Assembly: GCA_002077045.2 (NCBI GenBank)
Contig: KZ111170.1
Location: 1 to 64,000, forward strand
Length of the DNA stretch: 64,000 bases
Source of the DNA: Rachicladosporium sp. CCFEE 5018
Lineage: Eukaryota; Ascomycota; Dothideomycetes; Cladosporiales; Cladosporiaceae
Reading direction: 5' to 3'
Part shown: positions 31,001 to 41,871 of the stretch, one piece after another
How positions within the stretch are numbered: position 1 is the stretch's first letter
Layout: the number at the start of each line of letters is the position of its first letter
Notes under the pieces: model-generated
Told to the model about the DNA's origin: nothing
Databases searched by the model: none
The model's input: only the letters and a program-made list of their open reading frames with translations
Made by a program: the position numbers and the translations under genes

Positions 31001-32347
31001 TCAGTCAAGCGGACTCTGAGGCGTCTCTAATGCTTCTCGACCCACTGGCGGAGCGTCCGGAAACTGATCGATATATTCGGTGCTTCCATTCAACAACACC
31101 GGAAAGTTCAGCCTCACACTCCATCTGACATTCGCAGTCGATCCCTTGTCGTGATACTCGCCACTATGATCGTTGATATCGCTATACCCCGCCGTCGAGC
31201 CCGCCGGACGATGGTGCTGGAAGAGCTGTGGCTGTACCGTCAAGCAAGTTGCAAGCTGACGGCCATCAACGCCATCACAGACGAATCTGAACATCATGTC
31301 GCATGTGTTAGTCAGCTTATGGATGCCGAGCTCGTATAGGAAACGTCGAGCGCCTGCTTGTGTGATGCCGTAGGCGAGGGTACAACTGTTGACTCGGGCG
31401 CGAGTCACTACGCGTGTGTGCTCAGGATATTCGAGGATAAGCTCGGAGCTGCCGAGTTCCTGGTTCACGTGCTGCTTCTCGGGGACTGTAGTATCGTTCG
31501 CGATAACAACGCGACCGAGTGGCGCGTTTCCATCACTTGGCCAGGGAAATCTTGTGCCACAGTGACCTAGCCAGAGGAGGTCCCATCGATCCAGATCGCC
31601 GTATGGAGAAGTGGTAGGCGGACTCGTGAGGTCGTCGTCTACATGAAAGTCTTGGAAAGTATGGTTCTCCATGGGCACTGGGTATGTGGGGTCGAGGTGC
31701 CGATCCAGAGTGCCCTTTACAGGCTGGACGATCAATCGCGACGCGTTTGCGAAAGTCGCCATCTGTGACTTGATGCGAATGTCCCAGTCGACGTCATCTT
31801 CCATCACAAGGGCTGATGTGATGTTTCGCTCGACAATGCTATCTAATGGTCAGCCACGAGGTGTCAACTTCGGCTGCGTCGCCACTTGCATACTCACGTT
31901 CTCAGCACGTTCATATGTGCCCGCCAGCCAAGCAGGCTTCCTCGATTGACGTTGTTCTGAAGTCCCTCCGGTGGTATAGCTTTATCGTCGATCGAGGTAG
32001 CTCCGTCAATGTACTCGATGTCAAGTCCAGTGAAAGCCGCTGCAAGCGCCATAGAGTCTCGTCTGTCGCTTCTGGACGTCAAACCGATCACGAAGATCTT
32101 CTGAAACTGATCGCCCGTCAGTATACTCTGCGAATGCTTCGACTCGGGAACTTACACCTAGCGTTCTGTTCGCGATGTAATCAATGTTGCCATCACTGCT
32201 CGGAAGTTGCGGTGCGTAAGAATCTCCAGTGACCCCAAAGCCTCCTCCGAGGGACCGCAAGGTGAGCAGTACAAAGACCAAACAGGCGAGCAGAGGCCAT
32301 ACCCTGCGATGCTGGCTCCATCGAGGCGTCCATTGCTCCACGCCCAT
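31001..32347 (-). CDS. Glycosyltransferase family 25 (LPS-type) membrane protein
   Basis: This is a fungal GT25-family type II membrane protein that probably acts in the Golgi on glycans. The gene reads as complement(join(31001..31838, 31898..32106, 32156..32347)) with introns of 59 and 49 bp, giving 412 residues. A signal anchor lies at about residues 17-33 (VWPLLACLVFVLLTL). The GT25 start is textbook: FVIGLTSRSDRRDSM, then GLDIEYIDGATS, RGSLLGWRAHMNVLR, and the acidic metal-site motif VMEDDVDWD. Later comes the CTLAYGITQAGARRFL segment typical of the family. The acceptor sugar is not known for fungal members. It runs in the same direction as the GT32 gene upstream, about 1 kb apart. Confidence 0.87.
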
Positions 32348-33375
32348 CAGGGTCAATTGGTCTCCTGGCGGTCGACCTTCTTCAGGGATGGAGAAGGACT
32401 TCGGAGACTATCACTTTCCAGTTCAAACAGCGATCACGTGGTAAGACTGAGTGCGTGCCACATATATGCATGGGCGCGTATCTGACGCCGCGATACGCAC
32501 TGTGGTAAGCAGCATCAAACATGTGCTCACCTCAGCGGCTGATGTCAGGAGCATACTCATCGCTTCTACGCCCGTTGGAACTTCTCCTGATCTAGATCTC
32601 GACTAGCAGTGACAGCTCGCCACATAACGGTTGTGGCGCCGAAATGTCTTGCCTCGGTCGCGGCGGACATGGCTGAAAGGGAGCCAGTAACATGAGCGCG
32701 AGTGCGATTGGGTATGGCCGCTGATCTCGCCAATATTTGCTTGTGCGCTGCTGACATAGTCTACGATGCGGATTGTGTGGGTGCAGGTGGATTGTGCTGG
32801 AGGAGATGGGTGAGCGAAGACGTGAAGTCAGGGACGCGCTTGTTGAAACCTTATTCTGCCACGCGATACTCTAGAACGTGCCTTCACTATAACGGGAAAT
32901 AATAGCACATGAGTATAGGGACCATGATGAACAATCAACATAATCTGTTGATTGTACCGAGCCTACACATATCTATACCGTCGGCAAGTAACTGCCTGTC
33001 TATACTTCTATTGAATCCCATACTCCGTGAACCCGAGCAGCCCGGTCATACAATTACGCTCAAGCACGGCTACGCCGCTGCACGCTCGCGTCAAAGAAAA
33101 GCAAATGGTCTATGTTTCTGTTCCAACGAGTGGCATACCGCCGTCAGCACTTGACTGGCGGTGCGCGTTGGTAATGTTAGAAAATGAGAGGGAGCCATGA
33201 GAAGTCACCAAAGCGAACTCGCAGTGGCTGAGGTCGAGGCAGTCCTGGGTGGCCAGTTCGGCGTCGTGAGGCATGGCAGACGCTCCTCTTACGCGGCTTC
33301 GCAGCATTATCGGTGTGTGGGCATATTATGTTTCGCTAGGAAAGGTCCGCCGCAGCGGTGACAGGCGGGCACCGC
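32348..33375. other. Intergenic, no gene seen
   Basis: This holds the GT25 promoter and the 3' flank of GT32. Open frames under 85 codons overlap on both strands and show no family features. Confidence 0.35.
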
Positions 33376-34607
33376 TTAGCCTCCGATGTGTCGCTCGCTC
33401 TCTGGCTTCCACGAGCCTGAGCTTCAGTCAGTGAAATGAAACCAGGAGAATTCTGTTGCAAGGAGTACTCACCTTCGAAAGCATGCTGCACCATCGCCTG
33501 AGGGTCATCAACTTCCCCTGCACCCATCTGCCCAACGCCTGGCGAGAAGGCTGTGATGGGCAATACGATGACGTCTCCCACCTTCTTCGCTTGCTTGATC
33601 CCCGTGAACTGTTGCCAAGTGATATTGCCCTTGCTAGTGGCCATATCAAAGAACTCTGGGTTATTGAAGAACTTGAAGACGGCATCTGTCCAGACCGCTG
33701 GCCCGGTGAACTCGACGATACTCTTGATAGCCTTCTTGTTCAGTATGCCTGCGCGTTTGCGGCGTAGGGTCTCCTCGGTGATACTGGCGACGATGTCGAC
33801 AAGGACGGGATGTCCAGGCTTGGATTGTATGGTCCATTGGCAGAACTGGATGCGGCGGGAGTACCAGTCGTGCCAGTCCGGACGGTCAGGGTCGGCTTCG
33901 ATACCAATGACAAGACCGTAAGTATTGCGCGGCACTTCGGCGGGGACCCACTCGACTGCTGACTTGATTGCGGTCGTGTCGATGTCCGTGTAGATGCCTC
34001 CTCGAGCCAGCAGAATCAGGTAGCGGAAGAAGTCGGCCTTCAGAACCGGCTCTGGCAGCGCCTCATATGCTTCCTGGATCTCCGGAAGAGCAGCGTAGAA
34101 GAGGCGGATGAGATGCGAGGCGACAGAGTCGGTGATGACTTCGTGAATGAATGAAGGATGTAAGTCTGACCATGATGCCTCTGCTGGTCTGAAGTCTTCC
34201 CCAAACTCTCCTTCTGCCGGTGTGTACTTCCATGTCTGCCAAATGTATGCTGGAAATTTTCCTTCCGAGTCGTAGGGAAACGTATACTGCAATGCCTTGC
34301 GCAATGGCTGAGCCTTGAGATCTCCGATAGGGATTTGCGGCTTAAGCTTCCTCGCCAGCGCGACGTGTCCGTCATGATCAATCGCAGACGCTATGCCTGA
34401 TGATACAGCCTTCGGTGCCTCTGCGCCTGTCGCCGGCTCAGGCGCGGTCTCTTGTATCCGCTTGTTATCGGAATAGCTACCAGTCGGCTTCGGAGAGTTG
34501 GCGTTGATAGGCGCAACAGCAGGTTCGCTGGTGTGGGTGTTTCGCAGAAGGAGGAAGAGCGTCAAGATCACACAGGCTACTGCGAGAGCCCGTCGGGGTG
34601 TGAGCAT
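33376..34607 (-). CDS. OCH1: Glycosyltransferase family 32, OCH1-like alpha-1,6-mannosyltransferase
   Basis: This type II Golgi enzyme family starts the outer chain of N-glycan mannan. The gene reads as complement(join(33376..33416, 33473..34607)) with a 56-bp intron, giving 391 residues. The spliced C-terminus ends FEGSWKPESERHIGG, the usual OCH1-type ending; the unspliced frame ends in unrelated sequence, which confirms the intron. A signal anchor occupies residues 7-22 (ALAVACVILTLFLLL). FPAYIWQTWKYTP, LKADFFRYLILLARGGIYTD and the DXD metal motif (Asp208, Asp210) are diagnostic of GT32. FTGPAVWTDAVFKFF and the late acidic stretch fit OCH1/HOC1 rather than the sphingolipid SUR1/CSH1 branch. 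Whether it is the initiating enzyme or a paralogue cannot be told. Confidence 0.9.
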
Positions 34608-36797
34608 TGCTGCTCAGCAGTCAATGGTTGTTGCGGCAAAAGTGTGGAGGAACGCAGCCAAGAGCCGCTCTCACTGCGGGTCGCTCGAGGGTTTTGAGGT
34701 TGTGTATCCACCAGCATCTAGCCAGGGGTTTGACGTTTCCGTTTGGTCGTACGTGAGCTTTGTGATCCAGACGGAAGGGGAGGATCCGGGAGGTGAGGAT
34801 CCGGTGGTAGCAAGGCTGGTGATATGTTACTATCAATGCACGCCGTCACGACGTGACTGAACGCGCTGCGACAGCATCGTGAAGCAGTCAGGGAAGAGTG
34901 GGGATTTGTGATAACACGGGAAAAGTGGTGAGCAGAGGTGTAACCTTGGACTGCATTGGGGAGTGGATAACATACGGAATCCGGACAACGGCAGGTGCAC
35001 GTACTGTGATCGCGAGGTTTATTTCAGGGCAGAGCTGACCACGCTGCTTGGCCAATCGCTGTGGTGATGTGCTGCGGAAGCCTTCGAGGCTGTGTACAAC
35101 GCACCTTTTCAAGAAGGAAGTCCTGCATACGATGGCGCAACAACGATGGTCAGTCTGACAATGTTTGAACAACTTGCGCTACCGACCGTTGAGGTCTGCG
35201 TGTTGCGAGGCGTTTCATGTATAGACCGGGATGAGGTCACATCAGACGACATGTGAATATACGAGCTGCAGCAATAATCTTGCCGGCTATGCCTCACCAC
35301 ATACTGTTCATAGTACGTGAAGGCTGCTATGCACACGCCTGATGCTCAGGCGACTAGTGCATGGCAACAGTGCGAAGTCAGCGATCACAGCTGCCAGCCA
35401 CCACCGAGCTACCCGGTCTCATACCACCCGGCTCATTCTGGTATCCATTCCGAACATGGATCATTGCTTCATCCTGCCGCTGATTTCTGTCGTCTGGATC
35501 ATACCGCAGCTGAACAACTGGCTGTAATAGTCGTCTTGAACTCCTTCGCTGACTGTCATGTCAACAAAGACGCGTACGAGGGCTCGCATCCTTTCCGTAT
35601 TCCTCGCCAAATCCTCTGCCGGATCGCCGTTTTAGCTTCGGGATCGAAAACGCCATCACCAAGCCTCAACGGCACAGAGAGCTCCCCGGGGCCGGCGCAT
35701 GCTAGCCACGCGTCAATCACGATGTCGTTGTCATCAATGCATCTTCCATGTTCTTCAGAGCATTGGTGATCTATCTGACAGGAATGGAGAGCGAGACCAT
35801 TGATCAGGAGTTGTAAAGTTGGTGATGCGTAACACGTCCTCAATATCATTGGCAGCGCGGAATCGACATGGACTTGATCGAGCTGTAGACGATGGAGAGC
35901 CGCAGCATGCTTACCCGCGGACGGATACGAACGCGTGCATGCTGCTGCGGTTCCCGACCAGCATCACCCATGGCTATGGCCCCGATTAGCGGTCAGCTGG
36001 CTGGACAGGCTGTCAATGGCATACCATTTGCAGTCACTGGCACTCCTTGCGCGCTCACTGCGTACATCTGAAGCGATCGCAGCCGCACTTGCGCTCCTTC
36101 AATCATCGATTGCGACCGGAGCGACCTTTTTTGCTCCATGCGTTGGATATCCAAATCGTAACGCCAAGCTTTTTTTAAGCCAACCTAAATTCCCAGCTTC
36201 GGCTGCGCCTGTCCTTGGCTTCGATCATCGACATTGATGAGCTTCAATGTAATGCTGTCACCGTCGCTTTGAAGTTGACGGGGTCGGTAATACCGGCGAC
36301 TGCTCGAGGAGTAAAGGCTCGCTCTTGCTGCAGACTTGACAGGCAGTATTGCCGCCACGATGATATGCTACTGGAAATCCGAGCAACAGAGCAAGGCGCC
36401 TCTGTCATCGATCCACCTTATCTCTGCTGGTATTCGGAAGAACGATGCGCATCGTCCTTTCATGGGATGCGCGCACACAGCTCAACAGTCGTCGCACCCA
36501 GCGCGAGGCTGGGAGCTTCGTCCAATGCTTGTCCGAGGAGGAAGTAGTTGCCTAGACTGCCTTCCTTCTTCCAACCCTCGCGTTGTCTCCAAAACACTAC
36601 GCTTCTTGAACGTACCAGAACGTTTTCCAGGCTCATATGTCACAAGCAGATTCTCTCAGTGCGTGCAATTGTCTCAAGGGCTCAATACTTTGCTTGACGA
36701 ATGATCATGCTCAATAACATCGTATATATTGACGTGGGTTGCGCACATGGCCATGACTGGCGCGCATTGAACCCTTTTCAGAGTCTTCGGACGCATC
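34608..36797. other. Long gene-poor stretch
   Basis: About 2.2 kb with no credible gene. Frames are at most 150 codons (35317-35769), with translations rich in His/Ser/Cys and no domain. It may contain old degraded sequence, but no terminal repeats or transposase remnants were seen. Confidence 0.4.
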
Positions 36798-37460
36798 ATG
36801 ATTCGAGGCTCTACGCCACCAGAGCTACGCGAGCAACGACGCGCCCTTTGCAACGCAGGCTATCATCTCGTCGTCGCCAGCTACCTAGTAGTTCCGTTCC
36901 TCTGGCTCATTTGTCTCATCGGTGGCCATTCTAACTTCTGGTACGCATTTGCGATCAGTATGGAGGTCGCACATCTGGCAATTGATGCTACATATCTCGT
37001 CCGGATATGGACCATCTCTCCAGGATTGACGCCAGCGATCGTCCGTGCGTGCTGGCTCAAGGCCGTCTCTCAATCACAACCGGTATTGGCCGTGCTGCGA
37101 TCTTGGATATTCATTCAGCTGTTGGTGCGGCATGCAAGCTCTCGAGTGACATGGCTCGTCAGCTTGTGCAGGAAGATATGCAACTTTGTCCGCAGGATAT
37201 CAGGTGCGCTCTGGACACGCATAGCGCGCTATTGCACAAGAGCCTACACCGCATCTCTAGCCCGGCTTCCATACCACGACGCTCCGTGGCTGACTCACTG
37301 CGCTGCTGTGAGCATGGCTGTTGCGACAGCAGGGTTGATTATGCTCGCCGGCAAGCGCTTAGGGTTATTTTTTGAATCCGAACTGTGGGACGAGTGTACA
37401 TCAACTGGCAGAGTATTGATCGAGGAGCGGGTTGAAGACTTTAACGCTGTTTCACAGTGA
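36798..37460 (+). CDS. Putative multi-pass membrane protein
   Basis: The 220-residue frame begins at an ATG. It has at least three hydrophobic segments: residues 23-43 (LVVASYLVVPFLWLICLIGG), 46-68 (FWYAFAISMEVAHLAIDATY) and about 167-192 (AAVSMAVATAGLIMLAGKRL). The loop between the second and third is strongly basic. No family is recognised. It lies alone in a gene-poor region, so it could be a fragment of a larger gene. Confidence 0.42.
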   Translation: MIRGSTPPELREQRRALCNAGYHLVVASYLVVPFLWLICLIGGHSNFWYAFAISMEVAHLAIDATYLVRIWTISPGLTPAIVRACWLKAVSQSQPVLAVLRSWIFIQLLVRHASSRVTWLVSLCRKICNFVRRISGALWTRIARYCTRAYTASLARLPYHDAPWLTHCAAVSMAVATAGLIMLAGKRLGLFFESELWDECTSTGRVLIEERVEDFNAVSQ

Positions 37461-37818
37461 ACAGTCAATCTCATAGGGAACTGGCGTCTAGGCGATCCAC
37501 AATAACCTCTGTCGCCCGTCCGAACTCCCTCCAATGTGCGAAAGGCTGCGTGCATCTGGGAGCATATTGCTCACTTGCGACGTCCTGTAAGTACCCTTCT
37601 CAATTTTCAGATGTTCCTCAGTATTCCATCATGATCGTGTGGAATCCCGATGCCGCTGGTAGAATCTGTTGAACTTTCAGCAATACTTTTAAATTTACTA
37701 AAGACGGTACGCGAAGGAAGTCTTCACTTGATCCACATCCGGATATAACCTGTGCAGGTGCCTACTATGGCTGGCCTCCAGGTCTTCTACTCGTATTCCC
37801 TATCTTAACGCCACCAAC

Positions 37819-38169
37819 ATGCCTAAGAAGGGAGCGCAGAAACTGAAACAAGCCGAACACCTCAAGAAACTGACCGAAGATCGCGACCGCCTCGCAACGA
37901 GATGCAGGAATCTGCAAGCTGAAAACGCTGCTCTGATGGCTGGGAAGACACGGACCAAGCACATGTTGCTACAGACGATCGTGCAACGCGACAATTAGCT
38001 ACTGCTTGTCCAGGCATTCTACAACAACGATGTCTATCGCAGCGTTGGAGGCGACGCGGTGAATCGTGAGGGCCAAGCGACGATATACGACGCTGCTGCG
38101 GTTGCGAACGAGGTGTTGGGCGGCAATGACGACTGTCAGGATGTGGACAGATCAGGGAGAGTACCCTGA
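37819..38169 (+). pseudogene. Small coiled-coil ORF interrupted by an in-frame stop
   Basis: ATG at 37819 opens a Lys-rich coiled-coil peptide of 59 residues (MPKKGAQKLKQAEHLKK, later RNLQAENAALMAGK) that stops at TAG 37996-37998. The same frame continues at once for 57 more codons with ordinary composition (AFYNNDVYRSVGGDAVNREG) to TGA at 38167-38169. The gap to the next AG is too short for an intron. I read this as a 116-codon gene with one nonsense mutation, or as a real 59-residue peptide. It is too short and isolated to be certain. Confidence 0.35.
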
Positions 38170-38456
38170 CCGCCCTCGCGCGAACGGAACTTTGTGGAAG
38201 CCATGAGCATGTGGATGGCAAGCGTGGTGATTTTCTTCCTTTTATGCTGGAGTGTCAAGCTGTACCAAAGATACACATTACAGGACGGAATCCAGATTGT
38301 GCAGGAATGGGTCAATCGCCGACTGCAGGCATACATGCGCGAGTGTGACTGCGGCATAGTCAGCAGGATGGCTACAGGGTAGATGAATCTGAACCGAGCT
38401 ATGGAGAGAATCATGGAGGAATGGAGCCATGCAGTAACCCATCCTACTCTACCCTC

Positions 38457-39015
38457 TCAACCCCCCGTGGGATGCGTTGGGTCAATCCACCTCACCTCCT
38501 CCGGCTTCTCCACCGGTTCCACATCCGGCAGATTGATCGCGATCGCCTCATTATCACTCCTCACTAGAACACACTCCAGCGTCTCGTCCTTCATGGCGTT
38601 AATCTCCTGGTGTGGGACGTAAGGCGGGACGAATATGAAGTCTCCAGGTCCAGCTTCGGCGGTGAACTCGAGTTTCTCGCCCCAGCGCATGCGGGCCTTG
38701 CCTTTCACGATGTAGATCACAGATTCGAGGTGGCCATGGTGATGTGCGCCGGTCTTGGCGTCGGGGTGGATCTGGTGTATGTTAGTCGCAGGGCTTATAA
38801 GGAGAGGCGTCCGATCCACTGCTGATGAGTCTTACATGCACTGTTCCAGCCCATAGCTTTTGTGCACCAGTCCTAGCTAGATTGATGGCGGCTGCTCGAT
38901 TCATGCCAGGTGTCTGAGCGGTGTTGCTGTCGAGCGAGTCTGCTTTGACTACACGAACGCCTTCGTGCTTCCAGCCATCTGCTGGCGGCGGCGGTATTGC
39001 TTCGTGGTCTGTCAT
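38457..39015 (-). CDS. Small cupin-domain protein
   Basis: This is a single-domain cupin, 164 residues, from complement(join(38457..38771, 38836..39015)) with a 64-bp intron (GTVH|IHPDAKTG). The metal-site motif is HHHGHLES (His70, His72, Glu76, with a spare His at 74). It is followed by YIVKGKARMRWGEKLEFTAE and the second-strand histidine in FVPPYVPHQEIN. Such proteins bind a divalent metal and act as isomerases, dioxygenases or sugar-modifying enzymes; which one applies is not visible. The start is the first ATG (39015). It is divergent from the SRR1-like gene. Confidence 0.82.
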
Positions 39016-39653
39016 GCTGTCGGACGAGGGCAATGACAAGATGTGTTGCGGTGCTCAGAGCAGGTACAAGATAATCCGCGAGATCCAAATTGGGAGTGAA
39101 GTAGCAAAGGGCTAGCTCTCATGTCTCTGCAGATAGGTAAAACAAAGAAGTGGAAGAAAGGTACTTATCATCGTCAAGGACTCGAATCGCAGCAACCCCA
39201 TGGCACAATCAGCTGGAAGCATGCCCCTCATGCTAAGCAGCCCGAGGCTCTGAAGCACCACAGCTAGAGAAGTCGCCGTCTTGATAGTACCGCAAAGAAT
39301 CGTACCCTTCCGCATGGTCTACAACGATGTCGGCGATCAGTGAGTGTCCGCCTGGTTTTTAGATGCGTAACGGCAGAGAGGAAGATGAGGTTCCTGCGGA
39401 CGATCCCGCTACGACGAACCTGTCACTTTTCGGAGCACTGAGGTTTCATTCTCTCCCCCGTTATGCTGCCACCCGTCAGCGAAGTGCTGATGGGTACAAA
39501 CGCATGAACGCGAGAGACAAGAAGCGGTCAGTATCAAGAGTCACTCTCAGTCATCCTTTCATCGCACTTTCTTCGCTTGGGTATCTCCTTCTAGCAGTCA
39601 ACTCGCTTCACCCAAAAACCTCAGCTCCACCAACCACAACACAGCATCACAGC

Positions 39654-40439
39654 ATGGCCGACGACGATGACACTTCGTGGACTACCGTCCCGAGAACGAA
39701 GAAGCGAAATCCAGCCAAAAGCACCAAAGTCGACGGACGGCGAGCATACCGCCCTGCACCTGGCGTCGCCGCCGAGACCCTGGTCAAGCAGTTCAACGAG
39801 CAGCAACTAATTTGGCGGCGTAGCGAGGCCCGCAACTCGCTCTGCCGCACTCTCGCAGTTTTGAAACCCACTGCTGGCTGGGCGATCTCGAAGGCAGTGT
39901 GTCTGGGCTTCGGGAGCTTCTCCGAGGAGAATCAGAGTAACAGCCGCCGAACCATGACACAGATGGCTATCTTCATGGATATTGTGAAGCATTTGAAGGG
40001 TCAAGGGGCGATCAAGATCGAAGTATATGCGCAGGAGGTCAACGCCGTCTTGGACGTTGACAAAACTTTTCTCGCATCGCTGGAGGTAAAGTTGATCGAG
40101 AAGGATTGCTTCGACGACAAGATCGGGCCAGCTGGGGAGCATTTTGGACCGCAGACGTTCGCCTGTGATCTCTTCCTCGAGCACAGCGTTGAGACTGTAA
40201 CCGCGCTGGTGGATAGGGACAACAAGCTAGTCATCTCCACTGCGCGTATGTGGGTGGACACGTGCTACGTGCTGAAAGTGAGAGAATTCTCGAAGGAGAA
40301 GCAGGCTGCATTCAGAGACTTGATGGATAACAAGTACAATGCTTTCAAGTTCCCGCACTTCAGCGAAAACCCGCACACTGTCGAAGGACTGTACATTCTC
40401 GGACCGAAGCCGCAAGAGGACGACGAGGAGTCTGACTGA
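39654..40439 (+). CDS. SRR1-like domain protein
   Basis: The 261-residue protein contains the SRR1-like pattern: ISKAVCLGFGSFS followed by TMTQMAIFMDIVKHL, then a central VDKTFLASLEVKLIEKDCFD and FACDLFLEHSVETVTALVDR. Plant SRR1 acts in light and clock signalling and the yeast relative BER1 in microtubule function; the biochemical role is unknown. I start at the ATG at 39654 (MADDDDTSWTTVPRTKKR), which matches the acidic-basic N-terminus usual in fungal members. An ATG at 39363 in the same frame would add 97 low-quality residues. Its stop is only 6 bp from the stop of the next, convergent gene. Confidence 0.78.
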   Translation: MADDDDTSWTTVPRTKKRNPAKSTKVDGRRAYRPAPGVAAETLVKQFNEQQLIWRRSEARNSLCRTLAVLKPTAGWAISKAVCLGFGSFSEENQSNSRRTMTQMAIFMDIVKHLKGQGAIKIEVYAQEVNAVLDVDKTFLASLEVKLIEKDCFDDKIGPAGEHFGPQTFACDLFLEHSVETVTALVDRDNKLVISTARMWVDTCYVLKVREFSKEKQAAFRDLMDNKYNAFKFPHFSENPHTVEGLYILGPKPQEDDEESD

Positions 40440-40445
40440 AGCCGC

Positions 40446-41083
40446 CTATTTGATATCCTTGCTCTGGACAATGGTCGCAAACGCATCCCCAAGCTCATGC
40501 ATCACGATCTTCGTCAGGTCCGCTCCAGATGAGCCCGGAATATCGCGATCACCAACAGCATCCTCAGCAACCAGCACATCATATCCGAACCTGTCAGCAT
40601 CGCGTGCGGTAGTCGACACGCATACATGCGCCTATCAGCATATCAATAATCAGTCCGACGCATAATTTCACAAACAGCATCAGGACTACGCACCATATAC
40701 CCCGTCAACACGACCTTCTTCTTCCCTCCACCAAGCAACTCATGCAACTCCGTGTCGGCAAAGGCGCTCGGATGGTTCTTCCTAATGACCTTCTCCCCGT
40801 TTTTCGGCTTCAACTCATCAAACTCCTCCGCCAGCTCGGTCTTCGGCGTGAACACTGGCGCGCCGTCGGGCACTTCGTGCACGACATGGATGACTTGTCC
40901 CTTGCCTTCGCGGTACTTCTCCAGGAGGCCGGAGATGGCTTTGCGGGTCGACGGAGCGTCAGTGACCTTGAGCTTGCCGGAGGCGTACTCGTTCTGGGCG
41001 TCGATGATGATGAGGGTGGAGTCTGAGGGGGAGGCGGTGGAGGGCTGAGCGCCGAGCATCTCGCGCATGCTTGAGGGTGCCAT
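40446..41083 (-). CDS. Isochorismatase-family cysteine hydrolase
   Basis: The gene reads as complement(join(40446..40631, 40694..41083)) with a 62-bp intron splitting TGYM|AHVCVSTTARDA, giving 191 residues. The catalytic triad of the family is complete: Asp28 in IIIDAQNEY, Lys102 in RKNHPSAF and Cys134 in AHVCVS, with the cis-peptide context before the Cys. The family hydrolyses small amides or isochorismate. The lack of a carrier domain and the short length suggest a stand-alone amidohydrolase (nicotinamidase-like or ureidoacrylate-like). The substrate cannot be assigned. The tail-to-tail arrangement with the SRR1-like gene leaves only 6 bp between stops, so the 3' UTRs must overlap. Confidence 0.88.
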
Positions 41084-41871
41084 GATTGAGTAGGGAGACG
41101 ATATTGAGACAATGGGTGGTATTGGCAGAGGGACCGATAGTTGGATGGAGGCGATGCGAGCTACACAGCTTATATTACATGCATTACCCAGAATGTCACC
41201 TTCGTCATTATCAGTCTGCCCCGCGATCTACAACTACCGAGCAGCTGTTGGCTAGATTGTCGACGTCCGGCCGGATGGCCGCTGATCATCTCATCGTGTG
41301 TGGGATTCGAAGTACTTCCGTCAGGGCGAGAGTACTGCGCATGGGCTGCTTGGTGATTGCAACGCATGATTCATACTGAATTGCAGCTTGCTCAAGCGTC
41401 ATGCGCATAACAATGACATCAATGCCGCCACCTCTAAGCTCACAGCGCTCTGATATTTGCACTAACATACAGCATACGAGGTCAGAGAAGGGAAATTGTC
41501 AGTACCAAATCTCTGAACGTGCAGTCGGTCGCGAACAACTTACACTTCCAATAGGCGGCTCATGGGGATGTGAAACTGGGTCTCCGTCGTCGATCTATCG
41601 ATCTACGCCGGCGCTGCAGGTGTGCAAGTGCCTCGTCCGGACAAGTCCAACTCCACTTCTTTGAGTTGCTTTGAGTTGCACCTCTCGGGGTCCATGCCGC
41701 AGCATAACGTGGTCAACATTCGTGCCTCCTGCGCCAGACGTGCATGCAAGTGGCACGACGAGATGTGACAGCAAAGTCAAAGTAAGTGTGATGGCAGACC
41801 ATCTCGTAGGTATTCCTCTTCTTCTGCTGTTCATTGTTCTGTCATCCTATTCCTTGGTTGAGCCCCCCAAG
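41084..41871. other. Intergenic, possible upstream start for the next gene
   Basis: No separate gene is seen. The frame of the following gene is open back to 41671. An in-frame ATG at 41791 would add a hydrophobic N-terminus (LVGIPLLLLFIVLSSYSL), a possible signal anchor; I consider it less likely than the ATG at 41872. Confidence 0.35.

Noticed and set aside
35317..35769. 150-codon frame in the gene-poor 35 kb region
   Set aside because: No start context, domain or splice pattern, and a similar-length antisense frame overlaps part of it.
37996..38015. Possible tiny intron around the TAG of the small ORF at 37819
   Set aside because: The only GT...AG spans are far below the smallest introns seen in this window.
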